From NCBI RefSeq assembly GCF_009720865.1, contig NZ_WNLA01000002.1, positions 62,001 to 126,000 of the forward strand: a stretch of 64,000 bases of DNA. The letters run 5' to 3'. The stretch is from Pseudoduganella ginsengisoli (lineage in GTDB: Bacteria > Pseudomonadota > Gammaproteobacteria > Burkholderiales > Burkholderiaceae_D). Positions 49,898 to 59,364 of the stretch are shown piece after piece. The notes beneath the pieces are model-generated. The model was not told the DNA's origin, did no database searches, and worked only from the letters and a program-made list of their open reading frames with translations. How positions within the stretch are numbered: the first letter of the stretch is position 1; every line of letters begins with the position of its first letter. Both the position numbers and the translations under genes were made by a program.

Positions 49898-52537
49898 TTA
49901 GCGGATCGTGTACTTGAACCGCCCCTGCTTGTCCGCCCCCACTTTGACCTTGGCGATGGCCACACCTTCGGCCATCTTCGCCAGCACCGCTTCCCCAATC
50001 TCCGGCAACAGCGTGCCATTGAGGATATGATCCACATTGCGCGCACCCGAATCCACTTCCGTGCAGCGCGCCAGCACCGCTTCCACCAGCGCGTTATCCC
50101 AGGTGAATTCCGCCTTGTGGTTCGCTGCGATACGCTGGCCAATGCGTCCCAGTTTCAATGCAATGATCTCCACCAACACGTCATCCGGAATCGGGTAAAA
50201 CGGCACGGTCTTCAGGCGCCCCAGGAAAGCCGGCTTGAATTGCTTCATCAAGTGCGGACGCACCAGCGCTTCCAGCTCCTCCACCGACGGCAATTCATCC
50301 ACCGCCTTGTTCAGGCAAGCCTGCATCAGCGCACCTGACGCCACGTTCGACGTGAGGATAATGATCGTATTGCGGAAATCGATTTCCCGCCCTTCCGCAT
50401 CGTCCATCACGCCCTTGTCGAACACCTGGAAGAACATTTCCAGCACATCCGGGTGCGCCTTTTCCACTTCATCCAGCAAGACCACGCTGTACGGATTGCG
50501 CCGCACGGCTTCCGTCAGCACGCCCCCTTCGCCATAACCGACGTAGCCGGGCGGCGAACCTTTCAGGCCAGACACGCTGTGGGCTTCCTGGTATTCGCTC
50601 ATGTTGATGGTAATGAGCTTGCGTTCGCCGCCATACAGCGCGTCCGCCAGCGCCAGCGCGGTTTCCGTCTTGCCGACCCCGGACGGGCCCACGAACAGGA
50701 ACACACCTTTCGGCTTGTTCGGGTCATCCAGCGCGGCGCGGGCCGTGCGCACCCGCTGAGCAATGGCCGCCAGCGCATGCGGCTGTCCCAGCACGCGTTC
50801 CGCCAGCGCGCGCTGCAGGTTCAACACAGTCTTGATTTCATCCTTGACCATTTTGCCCAGCGGGATACCGGTCCAGCCAGATACAATCCCCGCCACCACA
50901 CTGCCATCGACCTGCACCGGCACCAGCGGCGCTTCGCCTTGCAGCGCCGTCAATTGCGCTTGCAGCGCCTTCAAATCCTTGCCTTGGCTGGCGTCCGCCT
51001 GGCCGCCCGCTTCCAGCACCATGCGCGCCGCCGTGATCTGGCCTGCCAGCTGCTTTTCCTGTTCCCAGCGCGCCGCCAGCGCTTCATGTTCATTGGCGGC
51101 CGCTTCGCGTTCCGCCTTCAACTGCACCAGCCGCGCGCCATGGCCGGCGCCGCCGGTCTGCACTTCGCGTTCCAGTGCAGCGGCTTCCACGCCATTGCGT
51201 TCGATCTTGCGCGCCAGCCGTTCCAGCTGCGCCGGCGTGGCGTTTTGGCCCAGCGCAACGCGGGCGCATGCGGTATCGAGCACGCCGATGGCCTTGTCCG
51301 GCAGCTGGCGGCCCGTAATGTAGCGGTGCGACAGGCGCACGGCTTCCGTAATGGCTTCATCGGCAATGCGCACGTTGAAATGCTTTTCCATCAGCGGCGC
51401 CATGCCGCGCAGCATTGCGCACGCCAATTCTTCGCTGGGCTCCTCGACTTTCACGACCTGGAAGCGGCGCGCCAGCGCCGCGTCTTTTTCAAAATATTTC
51501 TTGTATTCCGCCCACGTGGTGGCGGCAATCGTGCGCAGTTCGCCCCGCGCCAGCGCAGGCTTCAGCAAGTTGGCCGCATCATTCTGGCCCGCCTGCCCGC
51601 CCGCGCCGATCATCGTGTGCGCTTCATCGATAAACAGCACGATCGGGCGTGGGCTCTTGCGCACTTCATCGATGACGTTTTTCAGGCGGTTTTCAAATTC
51701 GCCTTTGACACTGGCGCCGGCCTGCAGCAAGCCCATATCCAGCACGTGCAATTGCACACCCTGCAGCACGTCCGGCACGTCGCCGGCAGCAATACGCAGC
51801 GCCAAACCTTCCACCACAGCGGTCTTGCCGACACCGGCTTCGCCCGTCAAGATCGGATTGTTCTGGCGGCGGCGCATCAGGATATCGATGGCCTGGCGGA
51901 TTTCATCGTCGCGGCCAATGACAGGATCGAGCTTGCCGTCCAGTGCACGCTGCGTCAGGTTGCTGGTGTACTGGTCCAGCGCTGGTGTTTTCAACGGCAG
52001 CGGCGCCGGCTCCGCATCGTCTGCTTGCGCCACGGCCCGCACAGGCGCCTCCGCTTCCTGCGATCCCGCTGCAATGGTATCGAGCTTGTGGCGGATCTGG
52101 TCCAGTTCCAAGCGTGCGAACTGCTTCGACGTGCGCAGCGCCAGCTGCGACAATTCAGCGTCCGTCAGCAGCGCCTGCACAATATGCGCACTGCGGATAT
52201 GCGCGGCGCGTTCAGGCCCGATATCGAGCGACGCAATCAGCCATGCATGTTCCAGCAGCTTGGGCAAGCGCTCGGAAAACACGGGCGTGCGGGTATTGCC
52301 ATTCTTGAAGCTATTGATTTCCGCCTGCAAATCCGCTTCCAGCGCGCCGGCTGGAATGCCACAGCGGCGCGCGATGATGCTGATGTCGCTGCCAGGCTGT
52401 TCCAGCAGCGCCAGCAGCAAATGTTCAATGTCGACCTGGTACTGGCCCAGCGATACGCAAATGCCTGCCGCGCGTGTGGCGGCATCGCGGCACGTATCGT
52501 TCAATTTGCCGATCAGGGTTTTCAAGTTGATGCTCAT
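49898..52537 (-). CDS. tssH: T6SS sheath-recycling ATPase TssH (ClpV)
   Basis: An 879-residue AAA+ unfoldase that disassembles contracted TssB-TssC sheaths. It has a Clp N domain (1-150), a first AAA module with Walker A GEAGVGKT at 232-239 and Walker B LFIDEAH at 301-307, a middle helical domain (about 430-540), and a second AAA module with Walker A GPSGVGKT at 617-624. The ClpV-type C-terminus is present. The start used is the ATG at 52537 with an AAGGAA site; 45 upstream codons overlap tssG and are not credible. Last gene of the minus-strand operon, 8 bases after tssG. Confidence 0.96.
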   Translation of the reverse strand: MSINLKTLIGKLNDTCRDAATRAAGICVSLGQYQVDIEHLLLALLEQPGSDISIIARRCGIPAGALEADLQAEINSFKNGNTRTPVFSERLPKLLEHAWLIASLDIGPERAAHIRSAHIVQALLTDAELSQLALRTSKQFARLELDQIRHKLDTIAAGSQEAEAPVRAVAQADDAEPAPLPLKTPALDQYTSNLTQRALDGKLDPVIGRDDEIRQAIDILMRRRQNNPILTGEAGVGKTAVVEGLALRIAAGDVPDVLQGVQLHVLDMGLLQAGASVKGEFENRLKNVIDEVRKSPRPIVLFIDEAHTMIGAGGQAGQNDAANLLKPALARGELRTIAATTWAEYKKYFEKDAALARRFQVVKVEEPSEELACAMLRGMAPLMEKHFNVRIADEAITEAVRLSHRYITGRQLPDKAIGVLDTACARVALGQNATPAQLERLARKIERNGVEAAALEREVQTGGAGHGARLVQLKAEREAAANEHEALAARWEQEKQLAGQITAARMVLEAGGQADASQGKDLKALQAQLTALQGEAPLVPVQVDGSVVAGIVSGWTGIPLGKMVKDEIKTVLNLQRALAERVLGQPHALAAIAQRVRTARAALDDPNKPKGVFLFVGPSGVGKTETALALADALYGGERKLITINMSEYQEAHSVSGLKGSPPGYVGYGEGGVLTEAVRRNPYSVVLLDEVEKAHPDVLEMFFQVFDKGVMDDAEGREIDFRNTIIILTSNVASGALMQACLNKAVDELPSVEELEALVRPHLMKQFKPAFLGRLKTVPFYPIPDDVLVEIIALKLGRIGQRIAANHKAEFTWDNALVEAVLARCTEVDSGARNVDHILNGTLLPEIGEAVLAKMAEGVAIAKVKVGADKQGRFKYTIR

Positions 52538-52545
52538 AACGTTCC

Positions 52546-53643
52546 TTAAATAGTGTGTAACTCGTAGCGCAAGTCGGCGCGGTCGCGCGGCACGCCGTCT
52601 TGCGGCAGGAAACTGTCCCAGCCCACGCGTACTCCGCTTCCATCGAGGCGAATGCTTTCGCCATCGAGGCATGCGCCACGGACGTCCTGGTGGCGCAGCA
52701 CCAGCTGTACTTCATATTCCAGCGTCACGCCCGTGAACATGGCCAGCAGGTTTTTCAATGCGTTCGCTGCCGCGCCGCCGGGCAAGAACGATGCATAGCT
52801 GGCATGGTCCAGCGGGCCAATCACGAGGCGCAGGCGCAAGTCACGCTGCCACACGCGCTCTCCCGCCAGCGCGCTGGCGCCCAGCACGGCGTTGGCGCCG
52901 CCCAGCGATGTTTGCTGCATCGCCGGCACGTCATACCAGCAGCCGATAAATTGCTCGATACGGATTGGATGGCCGAAGTATTCCGCCAGCACGCGCGCCA
53001 CTTGCGATGCGGACGCAGGCTTTTGCCGTACCATTGAAGCGAAATACGCCAGCGATTCATCCCGCACGCCGTGCGCCTCGCTTGACAAGCGCTTGCGCAA
53101 CGCGCCCTGCCCCAGCCCCGCCAACGACAGCAGCAGCGGCATGAAACCATCTTTGCCGGAACTCTGGTATTTCAATTCCAGCCGGTACTTGCGCCACGCT
53201 TCATAAAACAGTGCCAGCGAACGGTTGGAAAACGCATCGAGGAAAGCGCGGGGGCCGTCGTCACGCTGGTATAGCGCATGGGCGGCAATGCGCTCTGTGT
53301 AATGCGCAGGCAGCGCGCCATTCGTACCCAGCAGCCCCATGAACGCCGGTGTCATGCGCACGTATTTCAATTGCGCGCTTTGCAGCGCCGCGCCCAGCGC
53401 CTGCGCATCGCGCGGCACGGCGGCCGGTTCCGTTTGCAGCGCTTCGATTTCACTGGCCGGGAACGACAGCGACGTGGAATTGTGAAACCGCACAAAGTTC
53501 GCCACCACATCTTCATGGGCCATGCCATGGCGGCGCAGCCATAGTTCCAGCATGCGCACCGCCTGGAAGTACTGGAAGCGGTACGGCTGGGCGAACAGGC
53601 GTTCGATTACAGCAGGCTCAAATCGCCGCTTCGGGGCAAGCAT
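52546..53643 (-). CDS. tssG: T6SS baseplate protein TssG (ImpH)
   Basis: A 365-residue baseplate wedge protein that forms a complex with TssE, TssF and TssK. Family features are PYRFQYFQAVRMLELWLRR near the N-terminus, FHNSTSLSFPASEI, FMGLLGTNGALPAHYTE and RLRLVIGPLDHASYASFLPG. Length is normal. Its start lies 37 bases inside tssF, so translation is coupled. Confidence 0.95.
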   Translation of the reverse strand: MLAPKRRFEPAVIERLFAQPYRFQYFQAVRMLELWLRRHGMAHEDVVANFVRFHNSTSLSFPASEIEALQTEPAAVPRDAQALGAALQSAQLKYVRMTPAFMGLLGTNGALPAHYTERIAAHALYQRDDGPRAFLDAFSNRSLALFYEAWRKYRLELKYQSSGKDGFMPLLLSLAGLGQGALRKRLSSEAHGVRDESLAYFASMVRQKPASASQVARVLAEYFGHPIRIEQFIGCWYDVPAMQQTSLGGANAVLGASALAGERVWQRDLRLRLVIGPLDHASYASFLPGGAAANALKNLLAMFTGVTLEYEVQLVLRHQDVRGACLDGESIRLDGSGVRVGWDSFLPQDGVPRDRADLRYELHTI

Positions 53644-55442
53644 CGCAGCAAGTCCTCTCCGGTTTGATGGGATACCACGACCAATTGCGCAAAGCTGTTG
53701 GCGTGCACATATAAGCCCAGGAAGCGTTCCACCAGATGCGCAAACGCGTGGATGCCGCTGCCGACAAACGCTTCTTCGTCAATCGCCAGCCGCACTTCCA
53801 CACCGCGCACCAGGCATGCAAACGGGTTCCCGGGCAGCCATGCATTGGCTGCCTTGTGCGTAATGCCGCGCACGCCGCCAATCAGGCGCTGCGTAGACGG
53901 AGAACGCGGCAAGTCATACAGCGCCAGCATTTCGCGGAACGCGTCGAGGCCATCCTCATCCAGCGACAAATGGTTCAGCGACAGGTGCGAAATCAGCCGC
54001 CATTGCGCGCCGCCGCCCCGCTCGAATCGGTACGACGGCGTCGGCTTGCGCAGCAGGCTGATGGCGCGCACGGCGGAACCGCCTTCCATGAACAAATCGC
54101 CGCCACGGGCGCCATAGGACAGCAGCAGCGGCAAGTCGCGGTTGGTGCAGCTCAGTTCCAGGCTCAGGGTGTCGGTTTCCACTGCGGCCGGATCAAAATC
54201 TATATCGACAATGGATATCTCTGTTTCATAGCCGGGCGCCGCCGCATCATTGCGGCGCGATACCCAGTAATGCCCATGTTTTTCGGGCGTCTGGCCGTGG
54301 CGCAGCGAATAAAACGGGCGGAACGCCGTGACGGATTCGCCTTGCGGCGTTTGCCGCACCAGGCGCACAGATTCAATGGCCTGCACTTCATAGGCAAACG
54401 CGCGCCGTGCATCGGCCAGCACCGGATAGCTGGCCGCCGTATGCGTGACGCGAATCGGTTCGCCCCGCTGGCGGAACTGGTTAACGACCGGCGTACACCC
54501 GGTCAACACGTGGTTGACGGACAGCGGCGCCAGTATGCGCGCCACATTCGAATCCGTGCGCAGGCCGGACAAGGCCAGGTGGATCGTCACCTTGCGGCTG
54601 TCCGGCGGCAGCACGGACGCCAGCAGCGCCATATCGATATCAAAGAAATTGAATTTCTCGGGGAAGCAGAAATATTCCGTCAGCAGGCGGTATGCGCCAT
54701 GCGAGCGGGCGGAAAAGTCAATCAGCGCATCGTCGTCGTCAAAACCCGCCTGCGCCAGTGGCGATGCCGGCAAAGCGCGCCAGCGGCCATCGCGGTCGCC
54801 TTCCACGTACGCCGCTACCGTGCGCATGAACAGCGCATCGCGCAGCGCCGCGCAAAACGATGGTTCGCCATCGATGAACAGGCGCAGTTTGGATAAGCCA
54901 AGTTGCAGCGGGCCTGCCTGCTCCGACGTGCCGGACAGTGTGATGCTGATGCTGGAGGTGGCGCCGCTGGGCGCCCGGACCGTTTCCGGCATGGCCAGGA
55001 TCGGCGTAAAGGCAGCCTCGGTGACGGCCAGCGGCGCGACCGTCACCGGATAAGCGGTACGGAACGTGCACGCGGCGCCTTTCACGGGCCGGGAAGTCAA
55101 TTGCGTGCCACGGGGGATGTGCGTCGCGCTGGTGAGTTGCGCAGCCGCGGCGCCCACGTCCATGCGGGCGATCGAGCATGACGGGAATGGCCGCAAATAG
55201 TGCGGGTACATCGCCTCGAACATGGCTTCCGTGAATTCAGGGTAATCGTCGTCGAGGCGCTTGGCAATGCGCGAATTCATCAGCGCAAACGATTCAATCA
55301 TGCGCTCGATGTGCGGGTCTTCGCACACTTCGCCGCTCACTTGCAGGCGGCCGGCGATTTTCGGGTAGCGCTCGGCAAATTCGCGCGAATAGCGGCGCAG
55401 GAAGCCGAGTTCCCTTTCGTAATACGGTAACAGCTGTTCCAA
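53607..55442 (-). CDS. tssF: T6SS baseplate protein TssF (ImpG/VasA)
   Basis: A 611-residue baseplate wedge protein. The start MEQLLPYYERELGFLRRYS, then YPKIAGRLQVSGEVCEDPHI and YPHYLRPFPSCSIARM, is strongly conserved. The start codon is TTG at 55442; a GGGAG site 7 bases before it lies in the end of tssE. It begins 2 bases after the tssE stop and overlaps tssG by 37 bases. Confidence 0.96.
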   Translation of the reverse strand: MEQLLPYYERELGFLRRYSREFAERYPKIAGRLQVSGEVCEDPHIERMIESFALMNSRIAKRLDDDYPEFTEAMFEAMYPHYLRPFPSCSIARMDVGAAAAQLTSATHIPRGTQLTSRPVKGAACTFRTAYPVTVAPLAVTEAAFTPILAMPETVRAPSGATSSISITLSGTSEQAGPLQLGLSKLRLFIDGEPSFCAALRDALFMRTVAAYVEGDRDGRWRALPASPLAQAGFDDDDALIDFSARSHGAYRLLTEYFCFPEKFNFFDIDMALLASVLPPDSRKVTIHLALSGLRTDSNVARILAPLSVNHVLTGCTPVVNQFRQRGEPIRVTHTAASYPVLADARRAFAYEVQAIESVRLVRQTPQGESVTAFRPFYSLRHGQTPEKHGHYWVSRRNDAAAPGYETEISIVDIDFDPAAVETDTLSLELSCTNRDLPLLLSYGARGGDLFMEGGSAVRAISLLRKPTPSYRFERGGGAQWRLISHLSLNHLSLDEDGLDAFREMLALYDLPRSPSTQRLIGGVRGITHKAANAWLPGNPFACLVRGVEVRLAIDEEAFVGSGIHAFAHLVERFLGLYVHANSFAQLVVVSHQTGEDLLRCLPRSGDLSLL

Positions 55443-55444
55443 GG

Positions 55445-55936
55445 TCAGGCTCCCGCAAGCGCCGGGCGCCGGCCTTTGCTGATGGTGTAGTGCTGGCTCG
55501 AAGGCTGCAGCACCGCGTCAAAATTCACTGGCTCTTGCTGGCTGCTGGCCACCAGCAGCGCCGAGATATTGAAACCAAGGCGGTTAATCGCGCCCTCCCG
55601 CACTTCCAGCGACGCCTGCACATTGCGCAGGCGCGGCTCGTGGCGCACGATGGCGCGCTCCAGCGCACGGCAAATGGCGGCACGGTCATCGGTGCTGGAT
55701 AGCGACAGGCCCGCGAAGTCCGTCAAGCCATAGCTGGCAATGGAGCGGGCGCAATCCCGGTAGCGCTTCAATACATCTTCCTTGACCACGGCGCGCGTAT
55801 TGAGCAGCGCTTCCAGGTCGCGGGCAACGGCGTCTTTCATTTCTTCGATCGACAGGCGCGCCAAGGCGCCTGTGTCTTGCACATGCTCGGATAACAGGCG
55901 GTCAAACAAGCCGGGGGTATAGCCTTTTATCGGCAT
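55445..55936 (-). CDS. tssE: T6SS baseplate protein TssE (gp25-like)
   Basis: A 163-residue gp25/lysozyme-like baseplate component without lysozyme activity. Conserved pieces are MPIKGYTPGLFDRLLSE, DLEALLNTRAV, SYGLTDFAGLS and the C-terminal REGAINRLGFNISALL. The start chosen is the ATG at 55936, preceded by TGGAG; an ATG four codons upstream is also possible. A 168-base gap with REP elements separates it from hcp, unlike the other gaps in this operon, which are 32 bases or less. Confidence 0.93.
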   Translation of the reverse strand: MPIKGYTPGLFDRLLSEHVQDTGALARLSIEEMKDAVARDLEALLNTRAVVKEDVLKRYRDCARSIASYGLTDFAGLSLSSTDDRAAICRALERAIVRHEPRLRNVQASLEVREGAINRLGFNISALLVASSQQEPVNFDAVLQPSSQHYTISKGRRPALAGA

Positions 55937-55960
55937 CAAAATCTCCATGTCCCCGCCACC

Positions 55961-56067
55961 AACGTCATCCCTGCATGCATCGTCATTCCCGCGCATGCGG
56001 GAATCCATACGCCGCGGCCAGGATTCGCTCAGCATGGATCCCCGTTGCCACGGGGATGACGAAATGC
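55961..56067. repeat. REP pair (BIME) between hcp and tssE
   Basis: GTCATTCCCGCGCATGCGGG with its continuation forms one palindrome (55981-56010). AGCATGGATCCCCGTTGCCA with its continuation forms a second, inverted one (56031-56067) ending in GGGGATGACG. A partial copy GTCATCCCTGCATGCAT precedes them. This is the same repeat family as at 28411. Located after the hcp stop, it may protect the upstream mRNA and lower expression of the downstream baseplate genes. Confidence 0.85.
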
Positions 56068-56104
56068 AGCGGTCTGCTTAACGAGGCAGGTTAAAAGCTA
56101 CTAA

Positions 56105-56596
56105 TTAAGCAATGCGGTTAGCGGACAGGTCCCAGCCGCCCGACGTATTGCCGCCGGTGCCGCCGGTAACTTTCTGCTGCGTGTATTTCCACTTCACTTT
56201 CGAGTACTTCAGCGCCACGTCTTCCGACAGGATGTCGCCTGGACGGATGGTTGGCGCCACGCTGGAGATCAGTACGTTTTCCAGTTCGATTTCAAAGTAC
56301 TTGACGCGCTCACCCTGGCCGTCAGCACGCAGGAATTCCAGCTTGGCTTTCGGGATGGTTTTGCCTTGCGAGCAGGTCTGCAGCAGGATCGGCGTGGCCA
56401 GGTCGGCCAGTTTCGATACCACGATGTCTTTGTGCTCGGTACGCTCGGCAGTGTGGCCGCCGCCGGTGGATGCGGTTGCCGATTTAGGCTGCAGCACGCC
56501 GAAGTCGACCGATTTCACTTCGATCCAGTCCTTGTGGGTCTGGTCAGTGGATTCGCCTTTGATGCCGTCGATTTGCAGGTAGACGTCGATTGCCAT
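56105..56596 (-). CDS. hcp: T6SS tube protein Hcp (TssD)
   Basis: A 163-residue Hcp that forms hexameric rings stacked into the inner tube. Conserved segments are MAIDVYLQIDGIKGESTD, IVVSKLADLATPILLQTCSQG, KAKLEFLRADGQG and KYFEIELENVLISSV. It lacks any C-terminal effector extension. It lies 32 bases after tssC, and a REP pair follows. Confidence 0.97.
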   Translation of the reverse strand: MAIDVYLQIDGIKGESTDQTHKDWIEVKSVDFGVLQPKSATASTGGGHTAERTEHKDIVVSKLADLATPILLQTCSQGKTIPKAKLEFLRADGQGERVKYFEIELENVLISSVAPTIRPGDILSEDVALKYSKVKWKYTQQKVTGGTGGNTSGGWDLSANRIA

Positions 56597-56628
56597 GTTG
56601 ATCCTTTCAATAAGTTATGGACTTGAGA

Positions 56629-58116
56629 TTAGTTTTTGGCCGTTGCAGGAAGCTCCGCGACCAATCGGAGCGATACGGACAGCTCATCGAGCTGAAAATG
56701 GGGGCGCAGGAACGACACGGCGCGATACACGCCAGGGCGGCCCGGTACTTCGGACACTTGCACCGCCGCTTCGCGCAAGGGGAATTGCGCTTTCTGTTCC
56801 TGGCTGGCGTTGTCGTCCAGCAGCACGTACTGGGTCAGCCAGCGGTTCAGGTACTCTTCCACGCTGGAGGCGGAAGCAAAACTGCCGATCTTGTCGCGCA
56901 TCATGGCTTTCATGTAGTGTGCGATGCGGGACACGGCAAAGATGTACTGCAGTTGCGATGACAGCACGGCATTCGCGTTAGCTGCTTCGCTGTTGTATTT
57001 CTTGGCTTTCTGGACCGATTGCGCGCCAAAGAACGCGGCGTAGTCCGTGTTCTTGCAGTGCACCAGCGAGATGAATCCCAGGTCGCTCAATTCTTTTTCA
57101 CGGCGGTCCGTGATGGCGATTTCAGTCGGGCATTTCAGCGCCACTTCGCCGTCATCCGTCTTGAACGTGTGGGTCGGCAGGTTTTCCACCAGGCCGCCGC
57201 CTTCCACGCCGCGGATGGCTGCGCACCAGCCAAAGTCGTCAAACGCGGACGTCAGCTTGGCGCCGAACGCGTAGGCGGCGTTGCACCACAGGTATTTGTG
57301 GTGGTCGGCGCCGTCCACGTCTTCCACGAAATTAAAACCTTCCGTGGTGGCGCCATCGGCCGGGTTGTATGGCAGGCGGCCCAGGAAACGCGGCAGGGTC
57401 AGGCCCACGTAGCGCGCATCTTCCGATTCACGGAACGATTTCCACTTCATGTATTCGACCGTGTCGAACACTTTTGCCAGGTCGCGCGGCTTGCCCAGGT
57501 CGCCGTAGGTTTCCAGGCCAAACAATTCCGGCGATGCGGCGCTGATGAACGGCGCATGCGCGGCAGCGGCCACGTGCGACATCTGTTCAATGAAATACAT
57601 GTCTTCAGGCTGGCGCGTGATGTCGAAGTCGCCCAGCAGCGCGCCAAACGGCGCACCGCCAAAGGTGCCGAATTCTTCTTCATACACTTTGCGGAACATG
57701 GTGCTCTGGTCGAATTCCAGCGCGCCCTGGAAATCCTTGACCAGTTCGCGCTTGGTCGCGTTCAGCATCTTGATTTTCAAATGCTGGCCGGACGCGCTGT
57801 TTTTCACCAGGTAATGCAAGCCGGTCCAGCTGCTTTCCAGTTTCTGGAATTCCGGCGCATGCATGATGGCCGACAGCTGGCTGGAAATCAGGCGGTCCAG
57901 TTCCGCCACGCGGGCATCGATGGTGGCGCCCAGGTTGTCGGATACGACCACCGTGCCTTCCATGACTTCGCGCACCAGTTCGGAAATCAAGTCCTTGGCG
58001 CGCGCATGCTCGGTGCTGGACCGGGCCACGCGGCTTTGTTCAACGATCTGGTCCAGCAGCGCTGGTTCATCGGCGGTTTGCAGGGGAACCGCGTCCGGGC
58101 TCAATACAGCAGACAT
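56629..58116 (-). CDS. tssC: T6SS sheath protein TssC (ImpC/VipB)
   Basis: A 495-residue large sheath subunit. It pairs with TssB to build the contractile sheath. Typical segments are PEFQKLESSWTGLHYLVKN, FGTFGGAPFGALLGDFD, LPRFLGRLPYNP, HKYLWCNAAYAFG and the C-terminal EVPGRPGVYRAVSFLRPHFQ, followed by LDELSVSLRLVAELP. Length is normal. Its start is 2 bases after the tssB stop. Confidence 0.97.
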   Translation of the reverse strand: MSAVLSPDAVPLQTADEPALLDQIVEQSRVARSSTEHARAKDLISELVREVMEGTVVVSDNLGATIDARVAELDRLISSQLSAIMHAPEFQKLESSWTGLHYLVKNSASGQHLKIKMLNATKRELVKDFQGALEFDQSTMFRKVYEEEFGTFGGAPFGALLGDFDITRQPEDMYFIEQMSHVAAAAHAPFISAASPELFGLETYGDLGKPRDLAKVFDTVEYMKWKSFRESEDARYVGLTLPRFLGRLPYNPADGATTEGFNFVEDVDGADHHKYLWCNAAYAFGAKLTSAFDDFGWCAAIRGVEGGGLVENLPTHTFKTDDGEVALKCPTEIAITDRREKELSDLGFISLVHCKNTDYAAFFGAQSVQKAKKYNSEAANANAVLSSQLQYIFAVSRIAHYMKAMMRDKIGSFASASSVEEYLNRWLTQYVLLDDNASQEQKAQFPLREAAVQVSEVPGRPGVYRAVSFLRPHFQLDELSVSLRLVAELPATAKN

Positions 58117-58118
58117 GC

Positions 58119-58628
58119 TTACTCCTTCGCAGGTTGGCTGGCGCGGCTCAGTTCCGCCAGTTTTTCAGTGTTGGTCAGCACATCGCTGAGGATGTCTTCC
58201 AGCTTGTCGTTGCCGGCCAGCTTGTTGCGCAAGTCGGCCAGGCGGGTACGGGCTTCCAGCAGCTTGCGCAGCGGTTCCACTTGCTGCACCACGGATTCCG
58301 GGCGGAAGTCATTCATCGACTCGAACGTCAGGTCGACCGCGAATTCGCCGCCTTCCGGCGTCAACTCATTGGCCACGCGGTAAGCCGCGCGGGGCGCGAT
58401 GCCTTTCATCACGTCGTCAAAGCTGTCGCTGTCGACGCCGACGAATTTACGTTCCTTGAGTTTCTTTTGCTCGACTTGCGACGCGCCGGCGAAGTCGCCG
58501 ACCACGCCCATCACGAAGGGCAATTCCTTGCTTTCAACGGCATCGCCAATTTCAACGTCGTAGCTCATTTGCACGCGCGGTGCGCGGACTTTTTGCAGCC
58601 GCTTCTGGACACTTTCATTCCTGGACAT
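58119..58628 (-). CDS. tssB: T6SS sheath protein TssB (ImpB/VipA)
   Basis: A 169-residue small sheath subunit. Conserved pieces are APRVQMSYDVEIGDAVESKE, LPFVMGVVGDFAG and the KERKFVGVDSDSFDDVM stretch; the helical C-terminus contributes the handle recognised by ClpV. It follows the TPR lipoprotein gene by 21 bases and precedes tssC by 2. Confidence 0.96.
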   Translation of the reverse strand: MSRNESVQKRLQKVRAPRVQMSYDVEIGDAVESKELPFVMGVVGDFAGASQVEQKKLKERKFVGVDSDSFDDVMKGIAPRAAYRVANELTPEGGEFAVDLTFESMNDFRPESVVQQVEPLRKLLEARTRLADLRNKLAGNDKLEDILSDVLTNTEKLAELSRASQPAKE

Positions 58629-58649
58629 GGCATTCCTCTGCTGGTTGGA

Positions 58650-59234
58650 TTACTTCAATGCGCTGAACGGGTCAGCGCTCGATGCTTCACGCTTCACAGC
58701 GGCTTTCTTGGCCGTGCGTGCGGGCGTACGGGCCGGCGCGGCGGCCGCCGTTGGCTGAGGCGGCACCAGCACGGTCTCGCCAAGGCTTTCTCGCAGCAGC
58801 TTGGCCAGGTCTTGCGATTCCGTGCGCAGTGGGCCCGTCAAATTGTTTTGGCGGCTCAGGTCTGCCAACGCACGGGTCGACAGGCGCAGGCCCGCCACCG
58901 CGATGATGCTGTTGGCCACCTGGTCGTTCGGGTCGCGCACCAGCGCTTCCTGCGCATTGACGATGGCTTCTCCGTATTGGCCGGCGTCATAGCGGGCCTG
59001 CGCAATGCTGACCCATGGCGTTTTCTCAGCCGGGAACGCCTCGGCGGTCTGCTTCCACAACGTCACGGCCTGCTCCTTGGCGCCAGTGGCCGCAGCTTGC
59101 GTCGCTTGCGCCATCAAATCGCTCATCGATGGCTTTGGAATTTCCGTCACCTTTGGCGCAGTGTTGCAGGCGGTCAGGATCGCCGTGGTGGCGGCAGCCG
59201 CTGCCAGACGGCCGAATTGGTAAATTGTTTTCAT
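58650..59234 (-). CDS. T6SS-operon TPR lipoprotein
   Basis: A 194-residue predicted lipoprotein. The signal peptide ends in the lipobox ILTAC with the acylated cysteine at 23, and the +2 residue is Asn, which favours the outer membrane. A TPR-like helical region (about 40-110: EQAVTLWKQTAEAFPAE, PWVSIAQARYDAGQYGEAIV, NAQEALVRDPNDQVAN) is followed by an Ala/Pro/Thr-rich basic tail. The ATG at 59234 has a GAGGGAG site. It is the first gene of the tssBC-hcp-tssEFGH operon. No TssJ is found in the window. This protein is not TssJ-like in sequence but could support the membrane complex at the outer membrane; that is an inference. Confidence 0.8.
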   Translation of the reverse strand: MKTIYQFGRLAAAAATTAILTACNTAPKVTEIPKPSMSDLMAQATQAAATGAKEQAVTLWKQTAEAFPAEKTPWVSIAQARYDAGQYGEAIVNAQEALVRDPNDQVANSIIAVAGLRLSTRALADLSRQNNLTGPLRTESQDLAKLLRESLGETVLVPPQPTAAAAPARTPARTAKKAAVKREASSADPFSALK

Positions 59235-59364
59235 GGCTCCCTCAATCATGCGTACGTATTCAGGCTGCATGCCTGTTCGTTATTGATGTTTTCTTACCAA
59301 TGTTTTATTGATAACTTTCAACGGGACGCAACGTTATCAGAAATTTATTTTTTGCCGCGTTCAA

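Noticed and set aside
50453..52549. Long plus-strand open frames (698 and 400 codons)
   Set aside because: Both are antisense to clpV (tssH), which has two complete AAA modules.
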